A stretch of DNA of 64,000 bases. Source: Flagellimonas sp. MMG031. GTDB lineage: Bacteria > Bacteroidota > Bacteroidia > Flavobacteriales > Flavobacteriaceae. Of this stretch, positions 47,235 through 56,104 are shown one piece after another. A model generated the notes under the pieces. It was not told where the DNA came from. It saw only the letters and a list, made by a program, of their open reading frames with translations, and ran no database searches. A program made the translations under genes and the position numbers. Numbering within the stretch: the first letter of the stretch is position 1; every line of letters starts with the position of its first letter. Location of the stretch: positions 1,242,501 to 1,306,500 of the forward strand of contig NZ_CP157804.1 of the NCBI RefSeq assembly GCF_040112705.1. Reading direction: 5' to 3'.

Positions 47235-48596
47235 ATGAGCAAAATCAAAAAACGAATGAAATCAAAAATTTCAATACTACTATTTTTTTGTGCCGTTTTT
47301 TCCATAAGCGCACAGGTCAAGAAATGGACATTGGAAGAATGTGTCACCTATGCTGTTGAGAACAACCTCACCATTGAGCAGTTTGAGCTGGATTTGGAAA
47401 ATGCGAAAATCGACAAATCCGATGCATTGGGAAATTTATTGCCCAACTTGACTGCCAATACCAACATTTCTGGAAATACGGGTCTTATTCTAGATCCTAC
47501 CACCAACCAGTTGGTAACGGGGACCATCCTTTCCTCATCGGCGAATATAACCTCACAGGTAACCCTTTTTGACGGTTTGCGAAACATCAACCGTTTAAAT
47601 CGTGCCAAGTTGAATGCGATATCCAATCAATACCGTTTGGACGATCTTAAGGACGATATTCGATTGAACGTAGCAAACGCCTATTTACAGGTTATTAGCA
47701 ATAAGGAGGCCCTTAAAGTTTCGGAAGCACAACTTAAGGTTACCGAGCAGGATATGAATCGAACCAAGGAGTTGGTGGAATCTGGAGTGGTGCCGAGGGG
47801 AGATTTGTTGGAAATCGAAGCAACCGCAGCGAGCCAAGAACAGCAAGTAATCAATAATGAAGCCTTGGTGACCATCTCCAGGATCAATTTGGCACAACTA
47901 CTACAGATTACCGACTATGATAACTTCGATGTGGCCGATGAGTCTTTTGAAGTTCCACCTTCCGATATTTTGTCCAATTCCCCAAAATCCATCTTTGCAA
48001 AAGCCCTTGAATTCAGAAATGACATCAAATTGGCGGAGGCAAATATTGAGGTTGCGGAGAAGGATGTACAAATTGCGAAAGGGGCTTACTATCCAACGGT
48101 TGGTGCGTTCTTTAACTACAATACAAGGTATTCCGATCAAAACAGGGATCCGCTTACAGGTGAGTTCATTGGATTTATTGATCAGTTATGGATCAACGAT
48201 GGTATTTCGTATGGCGCACAGTTAACCCTTCCCATTTTTAATGGTTGGAGTACTCGAAACAACGTGAAACGCGCTAAAATCGATTTGGACCGAGCCCAAT
48301 TGCAAATGGAATCCACAAAATTGGAACTGGAAACAGCCATCAATCAGGCGTATGTGGATGTAAGGACGTTTTCAAAAGCCTATGAGGCGGCCCAAAAGAC
48401 CCTTGAGGCCCGTGAAGTGGCGTATCAATATTCCAAGGACCGTTTCGATGTTGGACTTTTGAACGCTTTTGACTTTGGTCAGGCACAAGCCCGATTGGAC
48501 GATGCGCGCGCCAATGTGATCCGTACCAAGTATGATTATATCTTTCGTTTGAAGATATTGGAGTTCTACTTTGGTATGCCAATCTCATTAAACTAG
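47235..48596 (+). CDS. TolC-family outer-membrane efflux protein
   Basis: Outer-membrane channel of the second exporter, 453 residues. A signal peptide (ILLFFCAVFSISAQ) is followed by WTLEECVTYAVENN, the typical opening of Bacteroidota TolC proteins, then two OEP repeats rich in long helices (around ANAYLQVISNKEALKVSEAQ and LETAINQAYVDVRTFSKAYE). I chose ATG 47235; ATG 47256 is equally possible. The frame upstream to 47142 overlaps the adaptor gene and is not used. It is the last gene of the operon. The stop codon abuts the tsaB promoter. Confidence 0.92.
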   Translation: MSKIKKRMKSKISILLFFCAVFSISAQVKKWTLEECVTYAVENNLTIEQFELDLENAKIDKSDALGNLLPNLTANTNISGNTGLILDPTTNQLVTGTILSSSANITSQVTLFDGLRNINRLNRAKLNAISNQYRLDDLKDDIRLNVANAYLQVISNKEALKVSEAQLKVTEQDMNRTKELVESGVVPRGDLLEIEATAASQEQQVINNEALVTISRINLAQLLQITDYDNFDVADESFEVPPSDILSNSPKSIFAKALEFRNDIKLAEANIEVAEKDVQIAKGAYYPTVGAFFNYNTRYSDQNRDPLTGEFIGFIDQLWINDGISYGAQLTLPIFNGWSTRNNVKRAKIDLDRAQLQMESTKLELETAINQAYVDVRTFSKAYEAAQKTLEAREVAYQYSKDRFDVGLLNAFDFGQAQARLDDARANVIRTKYDYIFRLKILEFYFGMPISLN

Positions 48597-48604
48597 TATC
48601 TTTG
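48597..48604 (+). promoter_or_regulatory. Bacteroidota -7 box of tsaB, near-leaderless
   Basis: TATCTTTG matches TAnnTTTG and starts on the base after the TolC stop. It ends 8 bases before the ATG at 48613, so the transcript begins almost at the start codon. This rules against the GTG start at 48604. Confidence 0.6.
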
Positions 48605-48612
48605 TGGCCGCT

Positions 48613-49290
48613 ATGGCCATACTACTACATTTAGAAACAGCGACCACCAATTGCTCCGTGGGCATTTCCAAGGATGACCAAGTTGTCGTCCTAAAAGAGA
48701 ACAACGCGGTGAACTATTCACATTCAGAGCAATTGCACGTATTCATAAAAGAAGCCTTGAAAGAGGCTTCTTTGTCATTTATGGACCTTGATGCCGTAGT
48801 GGTAAGCAAAGGACCGGGTTCCTATACTGGGTTGCGCATTGGAGTATCCGCGGCCAAAGGCCTTTGTTTTTCTTTGGATGTTCCCTTGATTTCGACCCCG
48901 ACCCTGCAAAATATGGCCCGCCAAGTAGACCTGCATCCGGGTGAATTGTTGATTCCTGTGCTGGATGCCAGGCGAATGGAAGTGTATTCCTGTGTGTATG
49001 ACCATCGTTACCATGAAGTGCGGGAAACCCGTGCAGAGATTATCGATGAAGCTTCATTCGCCGATTATGTCAGCGAAAACAAGGTCCATATCGTGGGAAG
49101 TGGGGCGGAAAAATGTAGGGGTGTCTTGCAACACCCCAATTTTATCTTTAATCCTGATGTGGTACCATCTGCAAAGGAGATGGCCACTATTGCTTTTGAG
49201 AAGTTCAAGTCGCAACAATTTGAGGATGTGGCCTATTTTGAGCCATACTATCTCAAGGACTTTGTACTCCAGCAAAAGAAGAAAGGTTAA
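48613..49290 (+). CDS. tsaB: tRNA threonylcarbamoyladenosine biosynthesis protein TsaB
   Basis: An ASKHA-fold partner of TsaD in making t6A37 on ANN-decoding tRNAs. The 225 residues have the family opening ILLHLETATTNCSVGI, then KGPGSYTGLRIGVSAAKGLCF and VLDARRMEVYSCVYD, all diagnostic. The stop overlaps the stop of the convergent mscS gene by 3-4 bases. Confidence 0.94.
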   Translation: MAILLHLETATTNCSVGISKDDQVVVLKENNAVNYSHSEQLHVFIKEALKEASLSFMDLDAVVVSKGPGSYTGLRIGVSAAKGLCFSLDVPLISTPTLQNMARQVDLHPGELLIPVLDARRMEVYSCVYDHRYHEVRETRAEIIDEASFADYVSENKVHIVGSGAEKCRGVLQHPNFIFNPDVVPSAKEMATIAFEKFKSQQFEDVAYFEPYYLKDFVLQQKKKG

Positions 49291-50114
49291 TCCTCCATGG
49301 CTTTGTGCATCACCCGTTGCGGGAATGGAATTTCGATTCCTGCTGCATCAAAGCGCAGTTTAGTTTGTTCGATCACATCGAAATGTGCTGGCCAGAATAC
49401 ATCGTTGTTAGCCCAAAAACGTAGCGTTAGGTTTACCGAACTATCGGCCAATGCACCCACGTAAACTTCCGGTGCTGGCTCGGTATTGATGTTCGGGTTG
49501 TCCGCACAGATTTTCAATAATATTTCCTTGGCTTCCTTGATGTTGGACCCGTAGCCAATACCCACGTCAATTTTGTCCCTGCGGGTATCTTCCATATTGT
49601 AGTTCACAATGTTTCCGTTGGAAAGCTGTCCGTTTGGAATGATGGCAATCTGGTTGCCGAAGGTGCTCAATTTGGTATTGAAAATGGAAATTTCCTTTAC
49701 CGATCCGTCCACACCTTGGGCAGAAATCCAATCACCTACTTTAAATGGTTTAAAGATGAGTATGAGCACTCCTCCCGCAAAATTGGCCAAAGAGCCTTGA
49801 AGGGCCAAACCAATAGCCAAACCTGCTGCACCAACGATAGCGACCAAGGATGAGGTTTTAACGCCCAGTTGGGTAATGACCAGGACAAAGAGCAATGCCT
49901 TTAGAACAATGCTGATAAAGCTTTGTAAGAAAGACTCCAAGGTTTCATCGTAATCTTTTTTCGCGAAAAAGCGGCGGACCATCCGATTGAAAAATTTGAT
50001 GACCCAAAGACCAATAAAAAAGGTGATGATGGCCGTAATAAGGCTCGGTAAAATGCTTATGGCCCATTCCATGGCCTGATCAATGTAATCTTGGTAATTC
50101 TCTAGTTCTTCCAT
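49287..50114 (-). CDS. Small-conductance mechanosensitive channel MscS family
   Basis: An inner-membrane tension-gated channel of 275 residues. Three N-terminal helices (about 20-45, 62-82 and 87-110) are followed by the pore helix and beta-domain signature ALQGSLANFAGGVLILIFKPF and VGDWISAQGVDGSVKEI, typical of MscS. The cytoplasmic vestibule ends in VMHKAMED. It protects against hypo-osmotic shock. Convergent with tsaB. Confidence 0.93.
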   Translation of the reverse strand: MEELENYQDYIDQAMEWAISILPSLITAIITFFIGLWVIKFFNRMVRRFFAKKDYDETLESFLQSFISIVLKALLFVLVITQLGVKTSSLVAIVGAAGLAIGLALQGSLANFAGGVLILIFKPFKVGDWISAQGVDGSVKEISIFNTKLSTFGNQIAIIPNGQLSNGNIVNYNMEDTRRDKIDVGIGYGSNIKEAKEILLKICADNPNINTEPAPEVYVGALADSSVNLTLRFWANNDVFWPAHFDVIEQTKLRFDAAGIEIPFPQRVMHKAMED

Positions 50115-50203
50115 AATGGTTTTTTGTTTAAATGGAAACGTAATTAATATTCAACTGAAATAAAAGAAAAGGTTTTTAAACAATTGTTAATCTTAAGACC
50201 CTT

Positions 50204-52300
50204 TTATAATTGCTCTAAAGCCTTTCCCGCGCTATCCACGGGGAGTTTACAGGCCCCTTCGATACAGACGTAAGTGAGTGTTCTTCCGGGTACATCCCTG
50301 TTTTTCAGCAATTCTAGATTCCCTTCACCCTTGGACCCTGCCAAAATGCTTTGGGGCAAGTAGGCTTGGGCAAGTTCCCTTCCCATGGTCCTGTAGTCTT
50401 CACCAATTACTGCAATTTCGTAGAAATTATGATTCTGGAACAGCACCAAATGCAACCAATTCGAAAAGCTTTGGGCTCTTCTGTCAAAGTCCTTTTGAAC
50501 GTTTTTCAGCATTTGTTCGGACAAGCTGCCGTAACCTTCATCAGGGTAAAGTTTATGGAGTTTGAACAGATTGATGGCCATCATGGAGTTGGAAGAGGAT
50601 ATCACATTGTCGTCCACCTCAATGGTTCTTCGGATAAGGGATTGGTCTTCGTCAGAAGTATAAAAGAACATGCCCGAAGCTTTGTCAAAAAAGTGTTCCT
50701 TGGTATTGTCGAGCAATCGTTTGGCCAATCCGAGCCACTGTTCGTCAAAAGTGACCTCGTACAAGGCCACATAGGCGTCGATTACCGTTGCGTAATCATC
50801 CAAAAAGGCGTTGATGCTACTTTTTCCTTCTTTATGATTTCTGTAAAGCGAATTATCTTTTTTAACCATTTCCCGTTGAATGAAAGCTGCATTTTTTAGG
50901 GCAAGGTCCAAATAGGCCTCTTCCCCCAAATAACGATAAGCATCTACCAGTCCTTTCAGCATCAATCCGTTCCACGAGGTCAGGATTTTATCGTAGGCGG
51001 GGTTTTGAGCGTTTTTCCCTCTCCTTTTTTAAAACCGAAAGACTCTCATTAATGGTTGTCTTTAATTCAGATATTTTAATATTGAATTGCTCCGCAATTT
51101 CAAGATCACTTTTGTCCCGTATCAAAACATAGTTGTCCGCTTCCCAATGCCCGTAGGAATTGATGTTGAAATATGCCTTGAAGAGGTCATAATTCTTGCC
51201 CAAAAGTTTGGTGAGTTCGGCTTCGGTCCAAACATAATAGGCGCCTTCCTCCAGGTTGCCATGTTCATCGAGGCTGTCTGCGTCCAAGGAAGAATAAAAT
51301 CCACCGCTGTTGTCCAAAAGCTCCTCTTGCACAAATTCCAAGGTACCGGTCACCACATCCTTGTACAATGGGTTTTGGGTGGCGGCGTAGGCTTTCGCAT
51401 AAAGGCTTACGAGTTGGCCGTTGTCGTACAGCATTTTTTCAAAATGGGGCACGTGCCACTTCACATCTACTGCATATCGGGAAAACCCACAGCCCACATG
51501 ATCGTAAATCCCGCCATAGGCCATACGCGTAAGGGTGGTGTCCACAAAGTCCATAATTTCTGGTTTTTGTGCAGTGGTGGCGTAGTGCAATAAAAAGTCC
51601 CAATTATTGGGCATCATAAATTTGGGTGCCTGCTTGTGCCCCCCCAAGAATGTATCGAAATACTGGGTCCAATTGTTCACCGCAGTGTCCAACTGTTCTT
51701 GGGAATACCGTTCACTATCGGTATCTGTTTCCACTAAGTTGATGGCATTTAGCCCATTGGCTAGGTCGGATGCATATCCTATTACTCTTGGTTTGTCCGT
51801 TTTGTAAAGCTCTACCAATTGTTCCAAGGATTTTATCCAATTTTCCTTGGGTACATAGGTGGCGCCCCAAAAAGGCCTTCCATCGGGAAGCGCGACAATA
51901 TTGAGCGGCCACCCACCCTGACCGGATATCATTTGAATAGCATCCATATAAATCTGGTCTACATCAGGGCGTTCTTCGCGATCTATTTTTTATTGATGAA
52001 ATTTTCGTTCATCACTTTGGCGACTGCCTCATCCTCAAAGCATTCCTCTTCCATAACGTGGCACCAGTGGCAAGCCGCATAACCGATACTGATCAACAAA
52101 GGTTTGTCCTCTTTTTGGGCTCTTTTTAGAACATCCGGATGCCATGCTTCCCAGTTGACTGGATTGTGCGCATGTTGGAGCAAATAGGGACTTGTCTCGT
52201 GGATGAGGGCGTTGGTATGTTTGTAGCTCACTTCTTCAGTTTTTGGTTTACAGCTCAGTACTACGGTTCCGATGAGTATGAAGAAAAGTACTTTTTTCAT
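50204..52300 (-). pseudogene. DUF255 / YyaL-type thioredoxin-domain lipoprotein gene with two frameshifts
   Basis: The family comprises about 680-700 residue proteins with an N-terminal thioredoxin-like domain and a C-terminal (alpha/alpha)6 glycosidase-like region. Here the full extent (about 699 codons) is present but split in three frames. Segment 1 (52300 to about 51983) has a lipobox (VVLSC, Cys17) and [13 protein letters not shown], then hits a stop after NENFINKK. Segment 2 resumes as DREERPDVDQIYMDAIQM and continues through TTLTRMAYGGIYDHVGCGFSRY to KREKRSKPRL-like sequence. Segment 3 resumes as DKILTSWNGLMLKG. The first break fits loss of one A in an A-run (T6 at 51986-51991 on the plus strand). 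The second is a -2 or +1 change near 50991-50996. Either a decayed gene or sequencing errors. Confidence 0.85.
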
Positions 52301-52320
52301 TATTAGGGCATTTTAACACA

Positions 52321-52348
52321 TAAAAAAATGCGCCACTTTGGACGCATT
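52321..52348 (-). terminator. Rho-independent terminator after the dodecin gene
   Basis: On the minus strand AATGCG pairs with CGCATT, extended by one G-U and one G-C pair, and is followed by seven Ts, about 20 bases after the dodecin stop. Confidence 0.65.
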
Positions 52349-52366
52349 ACCGATCCTTTTAAGGAA

Positions 52367-52567
52367 TTATTGTACTTCAAAGGTAATCTTAACGTTTACC
52401 CTGTAGTCGTCAATCTTTCCATCCTTTACTGTAGCACTTTGCTCATTAATGTAAATGGAGCGAATGTTTTTGACTGATTTTGAGGCTTGCTCCAGAGCTT
52501 TGTTGGTTGCGTCTTCCCAGCTTTTGCTGGAATTTGCCAATACTTCGATAACTTTTAAAACTGCCAT
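52367..52567 (-). CDS. Dodecin-family small protein
   Basis: A 66-residue protein with the dodecin fold pattern: MAVLKVIEVLANSSKSWEDA (strand then helix), KSVKNIRSIYINEQSATV and a final strand YRVNVKITFEVQ. Dodecins form hollow dodecamers; archaeal and some bacterial ones sandwich flavin dimers between tryptophans. At the position of that Trp (just after NIR) there is Ser, so flavin binding is doubtful. I chose the ATG at 52567 rather than the TTG two codons upstream. Confidence 0.85.
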   Translation of the reverse strand: MAVLKVIEVLANSSKSWEDATNKALEQASKSVKNIRSIYINEQSATVKDGKIDDYRVNVKITFEVQ

Positions 52568-52638
52568 GGTCAATATAATTTTTAGATTTCCTTTAAGATA
52601 GGAAAAATTGAACGGATTACAGGAGTGTTAACTGGAAA

Positions 52639-53535
52639 TTACCCGTTTAGGGCAACGACTTCCTTGATTTTTTCGCCCATCATGTTCTTTAGCATGGTTT
52701 CGATACCGTTTTTAAGGGTGAAGGTGGAAGATGGACAACCACTGCACGCCCCCTGAAGGATAACGCTAACCGTTCCACTTTGCTCCTCATAGGATTGGAA
52801 AAGGATGTTTCCGCCATCGCTGGCCACGGCAGGCTTTACATATTCTTCCAAAATATCAATAATCTGCTGTGAGGTATCATCATACTGGGTCTGGGTGTTC
52901 TTTTGTTCCACCGTTTCCCTGCTTTTTTGAATGGCTTCGGCCGTCACCACTTCTTTGCCGTCCGCCAAGTAATCACGGATGAACTCACGCAACTGCATAT
53001 TGATTTCTTCCCAATCGGCCACTTCGTATTTGGTGATGGAGACATAGTTTTCGTCCATAAATACCTCCTTCACAAAGGGCAGATGGAAAAGCTCTTTGGC
53101 CAACGGAGAGTCCTTGGCCTCATCAATATTTTTGAATTCGTAGGTTGAGGGAACAATACGCTTGTTGGAAACGAATTTCATCACCGCCGGGTTTGGCGTA
53201 ACTTCGGCATATACTGTGATGGGTTGTTTTTTCTTTACATCCACCTCATTAACAATGGGTTCCCCCGCATTAAGGTATTCCACCAGCTGTTGGGCCACTT
53301 CGTCCTTAACATCGTCCCACTCCACAATATCAAAACGTTCCAAGGCCACAAAATTACTGGCTATGTAAACGGTTTTGACGAAAGGTAGATAGAAAAGCTG
53401 CTGTGCCAAAGGCGAATCTTTGGCCTCATCGATGTTCTTATATTCGTAGTTGCCCTTTACCAAAAAATGGTTGGCTTCCATTTTGATGATCTTGGGGTTG
53501 TTGGTAGGGACAACCGTAATATTGTACTCTTTCAT
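52639..53535 (-). CDS. NifU-domain iron-sulfur scaffold protein with two N-terminal Nfu domains
   Basis: A 298-residue Fe-S carrier. Two tandem Nfu_N-type domains (about 3-90 and 108-195) repeat the phrase NIDEAKDSPLAxxLFxLPFVK. The C-terminal NifU domain (about 215-298) contains ASDGGNILFQSYEE and the cluster-binding CSGCPSS followed by FTLKNGIETMLKNMM. Such proteins deliver [4Fe-4S] clusters to client enzymes. A minus-strand TATTTTTG box lies 16 bases upstream of the ATG. Confidence 0.93.
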   Translation of the reverse strand: MKEYNITVVPTNNPKIIKMEANHFLVKGNYEYKNIDEAKDSPLAQQLFYLPFVKTVYIASNFVALERFDIVEWDDVKDEVAQQLVEYLNAGEPIVNEVDVKKKQPITVYAEVTPNPAVMKFVSNKRIVPSTYEFKNIDEAKDSPLAKELFHLPFVKEVFMDENYVSITKYEVADWEEINMQLREFIRDYLADGKEVVTAEAIQKSRETVEQKNTQTQYDDTSQQIIDILEEYVKPAVASDGGNILFQSYEEQSGTVSVILQGACSGCPSSTFTLKNGIETMLKNMMGEKIKEVVALNG

Positions 53536-53550
53536 CTTTTATCTTTTATG

Positions 53551-53558
53551 CAAAAATA
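53551..53558 (-). promoter_or_regulatory. Bacteroidota -7 box of the NifU-domain gene
   Basis: On the minus strand this reads TATTTTTG, a perfect TAnnTTTG match, with a leader of about ten bases or fewer. Confidence 0.5.
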
Positions 53559-53659
53559 CCAATAGTTGGAATGCGCAGCAAAATATTATAATAATGTACG
53601 GTGCTTTCCGTTATCTTATTGTTTTATTGTATTCAACAACCATTAGCCCCAGTCGTCAC

Positions 53660-54655
53660 ATGAGACGTATCTTAACCTCAATTATAATCATCCTTTGTTT
53701 TGGGTCTACCATAAAGGCACAGGAGGGAATTCCGGTATATTTCGACTATTTATCGGACAATTATTATCTGGTGTATCCTTCAATGGCCGGTATTGCCGAG
53801 GGTACCAAGATTCGTCTTACGGCAAGGAAGCAATGGTTCAATGTAGATGAGGCACCGAGCTTACAAACGTTAAACATCAATTCGAGGGTAGGGGAGCGCA
53901 GTGGTATTGGGGGCATTCTATTTAATGATTCCAACGGTTACCACTCCCAAACGGGGTTCAAGGCCACCTATGCGCATCATTTGCAGCTTGGAGGTGATTT
54001 TCGTACGCTCAACCAGTTGTCTTTTGGTTTGAGTGCTGGCGTGATATTAAGCAGTCTGGACGAGACCGAGTTTAGATCGGTAATCCCCGATCCAGTGGTG
54101 ACCGGGGTGAAGAATACGGCCAGTTACTTTAACATGGACCTTGGCGTTTCCTATAATTTATTTGAGTTTTACGCCCACGCCGCAATTTTGAACGTTTTGG
54201 GCAGTGGACGCGATTTATACACCTTGGCCGAGTTCGATAATTTGCGACGTTACCTCTTCTCCGTGGGCTATGTTTTTGGAAACACGACCCGAATAGAACC
54301 TTCCATATTGTTTCAGATGACGGAGTTTACCCGCGAAAAAACGGTGGATTTCAATGCCAAGGTGTACCGGGATGTGAGTTTTGGTACCGTATGGGCAGGG
54401 CTATCGTACCGTCGCAGTTTTGATGGTGCCCAATTCCAGACCAACGGCACGTTCGGAGAACAGCGCTTACAGTTGTTCACACCGATTATCGGCGTCAATG
54501 TGAATCGATTTATGTTTTCTTACAACTATTCGTACCAATCCGGTGATATCCGTTTTGATAACGGTGGGTTCCATCAAATCACCTTGGGGTACGACTTTGG
54601 CCAGAGCGATCAAGGAAAACGTTACGATTGCTATTGCCCCGCTGCCAACAATTAG
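53660..54655 (+). CDS. PorP/SprF-family outer-membrane protein
   Basis: A 331-residue beta-barrel type protein of the type IX secretion PorP/SprF family. A signal peptide (ILTSIIIILCFGSTIKAQ) is followed by YLVYPSMAGIAEGTKIRLTARKQW, close to the family opening NPA(Y/M)AG, and alternating strands ending in FHQITLGYDFG. SprF helps export the SprB adhesin and PorP-like proteins commonly sit next to their cargo. The nearest large adhesin here is 6 kb away. The frame extends upstream to 53450, but that part lies over the oppositely oriented NifU gene and is not credible. Confidence 0.85.
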   Translation: MRRILTSIIIILCFGSTIKAQEGIPVYFDYLSDNYYLVYPSMAGIAEGTKIRLTARKQWFNVDEAPSLQTLNINSRVGERSGIGGILFNDSNGYHSQTGFKATYAHHLQLGGDFRTLNQLSFGLSAGVILSSLDETEFRSVIPDPVVTGVKNTASYFNMDLGVSYNLFEFYAHAAILNVLGSGRDLYTLAEFDNLRRYLFSVGYVFGNTTRIEPSILFQMTEFTREKTVDFNAKVYRDVSFGTVWAGLSYRRSFDGAQFQTNGTFGEQRLQLFTPIIGVNVNRFMFSYNYSYQSGDIRFDNGGFHQITLGYDFGQSDQGKRYDCYCPAANN

Positions 54656-54674
54656 AAAGGCTATCGCCAAATGT

Positions 54675-54721
54675 CAGTTCGAGCGCAGTCGAGAACTGCA
54701 TAGGCACTCGACTGCGCTTGA
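54675..54721. repeat. Intergenic inverted repeat (GCGCAGTCGAG family), copy 1
   Basis: A perfect 12-bp inverted repeat, AGCGCAGTCGAG (54682-54693) and its complement (54707-54718) with a 13-base loop, between two convergent genes. A related sequence occurs at 59072. Similar elements are scattered between genes in flavobacterial genomes. Confidence 0.7.
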
Positions 54722-54749
54722 TTTGATAATTTTGATAAGGGAGCTGCTC

Positions 54750-55922
54750 CTAATTTTCCCACCGGTAATTTTTCTTGGAAGCCTGGGCCTTAATGGCAGA
54801 TAGCATGGCATTTTCCAATTCTCCCGTCTCTTCTTTTTGATGTTCGGCGATATACGCTTCGCGTTTGGCATTGAGTTCCTGGATTTGTTTTTGGATGTCC
54901 TCCCGTTCCGCTTTCTTTTGATTGATGTAAGCCTTGATCTCCTTTTCGGATTTTCCTTGAAGTTCTGCTGGAAGCTCCTCATCCTCCAGTTCCGAAATAA
55001 AGGTCGCATCCGCTTCGGCAGCATCTACCAAGTCCCATTGTGAGTTCTTGTACAATCGGGAACTCTTGCTTACCGCGCGTTTTACCACTACGACTTCTTC
55101 CAAGGCGGCGGCATTGGCATCCTGGACGGATTGAAGCTCTTTTTTCTGCCTGCCCATGGCTCCGTAGGAAACATAGGTATTGTTCAGTTTAGAGTTCAAT
55201 CGGATGATCACATCATCGTATGGCGTTGCGATATGCACCACTTGGCGATTATGGTCTATGGCCATGTATTCCCCACCGGTTAGGGTAGCTCCTTGTTTCC
55301 ACATGGTGGAAATGCCCTGCTCGTAGTTGCCACAAAAAATGGTGTTGACTATGACATCCTTTTCCTTGGCATTGGCAGCCGCATCCTCAAAGTTGAGTTT
55401 TCCTTGGGTAAAGGGCTCATTGCCGGCAATAAAGATCATTTTAAGGTCATCGGCATTTTTGCCCCAATCCAATTGCTTTAGCGACGTATGGATAACTTGC
55501 CCGCAATATTCTTCCCCGCCGTTTGTGGTCAGTGAGAAAAGCTTTTCGGAGATTTCGTCCAAATCCTTGCTAAACCCTAGAACCTGCCTAATGTAGCCTT
55601 CTTGGGAAGAAAGATTGTCGTTGCCATACTCATACAAAGCAATTTGTAACGATGGCCGCAGATCATTGCCGCATTTGGCATGGGTGAATTCGTTCACAAT
55701 GTCCCACAGTTGGGCCTTTGCTTGGTTAATTAGTCCGTCCATACTGTTACTGGTATCCAGCAAAAGTGCGATTTTAACGTATTGTTCCTTGGGTTGTGCT
55801 TCCGCATACCTAGTGGTCAAAGTAGTGGTTTCTTGGGTATGTGCCTTTAGGTTACAACCATAAGTTGTTCCTGTTAAGAGTACCAAAAAGGCTGAGCTTA
55901 CCATCTGTTTAATATGTTTCAT
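54750..55922 (-). CDS. VWA-domain lipoprotein
   Basis: A 390-residue protein with a lipoprotein-like N-terminus (TGTTYGC, Cys23) and a von Willebrand A domain (about 50-235). The MIDAS motif is DTSNSMDG near residue 56, and the expected Thr and Asp sites (LTTNGGEEYCG, FIAGNEPF) follow. The C-terminal 130 residues are highly charged, helical and coiled-coil-like (EKEIKAYINQKKAEREDIQ). A metal-dependent protein-binding role in the periplasm is likely; partner unknown. A near-consensus TACATTTA box lies upstream on the minus strand. Confidence 0.85.
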   Translation of the reverse strand: MKHIKQMVSSAFLVLLTGTTYGCNLKAHTQETTTLTTRYAEAQPKEQYVKIALLLDTSNSMDGLINQAKAQLWDIVNEFTHAKCGNDLRPSLQIALYEYGNDNLSSQEGYIRQVLGFSKDLDEISEKLFSLTTNGGEEYCGQVIHTSLKQLDWGKNADDLKMIFIAGNEPFTQGKLNFEDAAANAKEKDVIVNTIFCGNYEQGISTMWKQGATLTGGEYMAIDHNRQVVHIATPYDDVIIRLNSKLNNTYVSYGAMGRQKKELQSVQDANAAALEEVVVVKRAVSKSSRLYKNSQWDLVDAAEADATFISELEDEELPAELQGKSEKEIKAYINQKKAEREDIQKQIQELNAKREAYIAEHQKEETGELENAMLSAIKAQASKKNYRWEN

Positions 55923-56104
55923 GATGCAATAATTTTAATGTTGAGGTAAATGTATCCGTAACATTTTCCAAATAAAATCGGGAATGAGCGAAGGTTCCCT
56001 TTAATTGAGGGAACGGGACCAGTGGTTTCGTAAGTAGGTAGAATTCGGCTCTTTTTGGATCAAAATCTGAAGTAACGCATTTTTTAAAGTGCTTGGGAAG
56101 CAGT

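Noticed and set aside
53450..53659. 70-codon N-terminal extension of the PorP/SprF-like gene
   Set aside because: It runs over the start of the oppositely oriented NifU gene, and the signal peptide begins only at 53660.
55963..55980. GTAACATTTT before the VWA gene as a third ECF site
   Set aside because: It resembles the -35 part of the exporter promoters, but no GTCTTA follows at 17 bases and it points away from the gene.
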